Positions 32,461-32,509 of a stretch of 32,509 bases of DNA are shown here, piece by piece. This DNA comes from Comamonadaceae bacterium 2PF (lineage in GTDB: Bacteria > Pseudomonadota > Gammaproteobacteria > Burkholderiales > Burkholderiaceae_C), in contig SCMV01000045.1 in assembly GCA_005502875.1 (NCBI GenBank), positions 1-32,509 of the forward strand. Reading direction: 5' to 3'. The notes beneath the pieces are model-generated. The model was not told the origin of the DNA and did not search any database. It worked only from the letters and a program-made list of their open reading frames with translations. The translations under genes were made by a program, and so were the position numbers. Positions within the stretch are counted from its first letter, which is position 1, and every line of letters begins with the position of its first letter.

Positions 32461-32509
32461 ATGTCACGCTGAGCGCTTGCAGTCCTGCGACCTGCCCCGC
32501 CGTTCGTCA

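Overview
The window is high-GC chromosomal DNA that reads as a betaproteobacterium of the order Burkholderiales. Supporting signs are EarP next to an EF-P with arginine at position 32, a yeast-type 2-isopropylmalate synthase of about 560 residues, a membrane-bound cytochrome-type urate hydroxylase (PuuD), and a fused OHCU decarboxylase/allantoate amidohydrolase. Genus and species cannot be fixed from sequence reading alone.

Region 1 (1-8050) begins with a short-chain dehydrogenase. A minus-strand pair follows: an orphan periplasmic substrate-binding protein and a TonB-dependent outer-membrane receptor. Divergent from that pair is a tight three-gene operon with ATGA overlaps. It encodes an acetolactate-synthase-like thiamine-diphosphate enzyme and two short citrate-synthase-family proteins. 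By eye the usual citrate synthase catalytic His/His/Asp positions are absent from both short proteins. This operon is the least explained and most interesting protein system in the window.

Region 2 (8100-11750) holds leuA and a divergent Lrp/AsnC regulator separated by an inverted-repeat operator candidate, then a secreted serine beta-lactamase-like hydrolase.

Region 3 (11800-20140) is a urate-to-ureidoglycolate catabolic cluster. The minus arm carries hiuH and puuD. The plus arm carries a GntR/FCD regulator, puuE and the uraD-allC fusion, and continues with an M20 amidohydrolase, an NAD(P)H:flavin-type oxidoreductase and a 2-oxoglutarate/Fe(II) oxygenase. The arms diverge around a TGTATACA palindrome, a plausible GntR operator. 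Together the enzymes oxidise urate, hydrolyse hydroxyisourate, decarboxylate OHCU, open allantoin and degrade allantoate. No xanthine dehydrogenase lies in the window.

Region 4 (20140-24100) contains a methyl-accepting chemotaxis protein and then a small decayed genomic island of about 2.2 kb inserted at the 3' end of tRNA-His. It is flanked by a perfect 22-bp direct repeat. It carries an unrecognised lower-GC gene, the C-terminal remnant of a tyrosine integrase and an unrecognised two-helix membrane protein.

Region 5 (24100-32509) is conserved housekeeping DNA. On the minus strand lie ppiD, tRNA-Val, an HU-family gene, pgsA, a small TonB-C-like lipoprotein and uvrC. Divergent on the plus strand are earP and efp, an enzyme and its substrate, ending in a clear intrinsic terminator.
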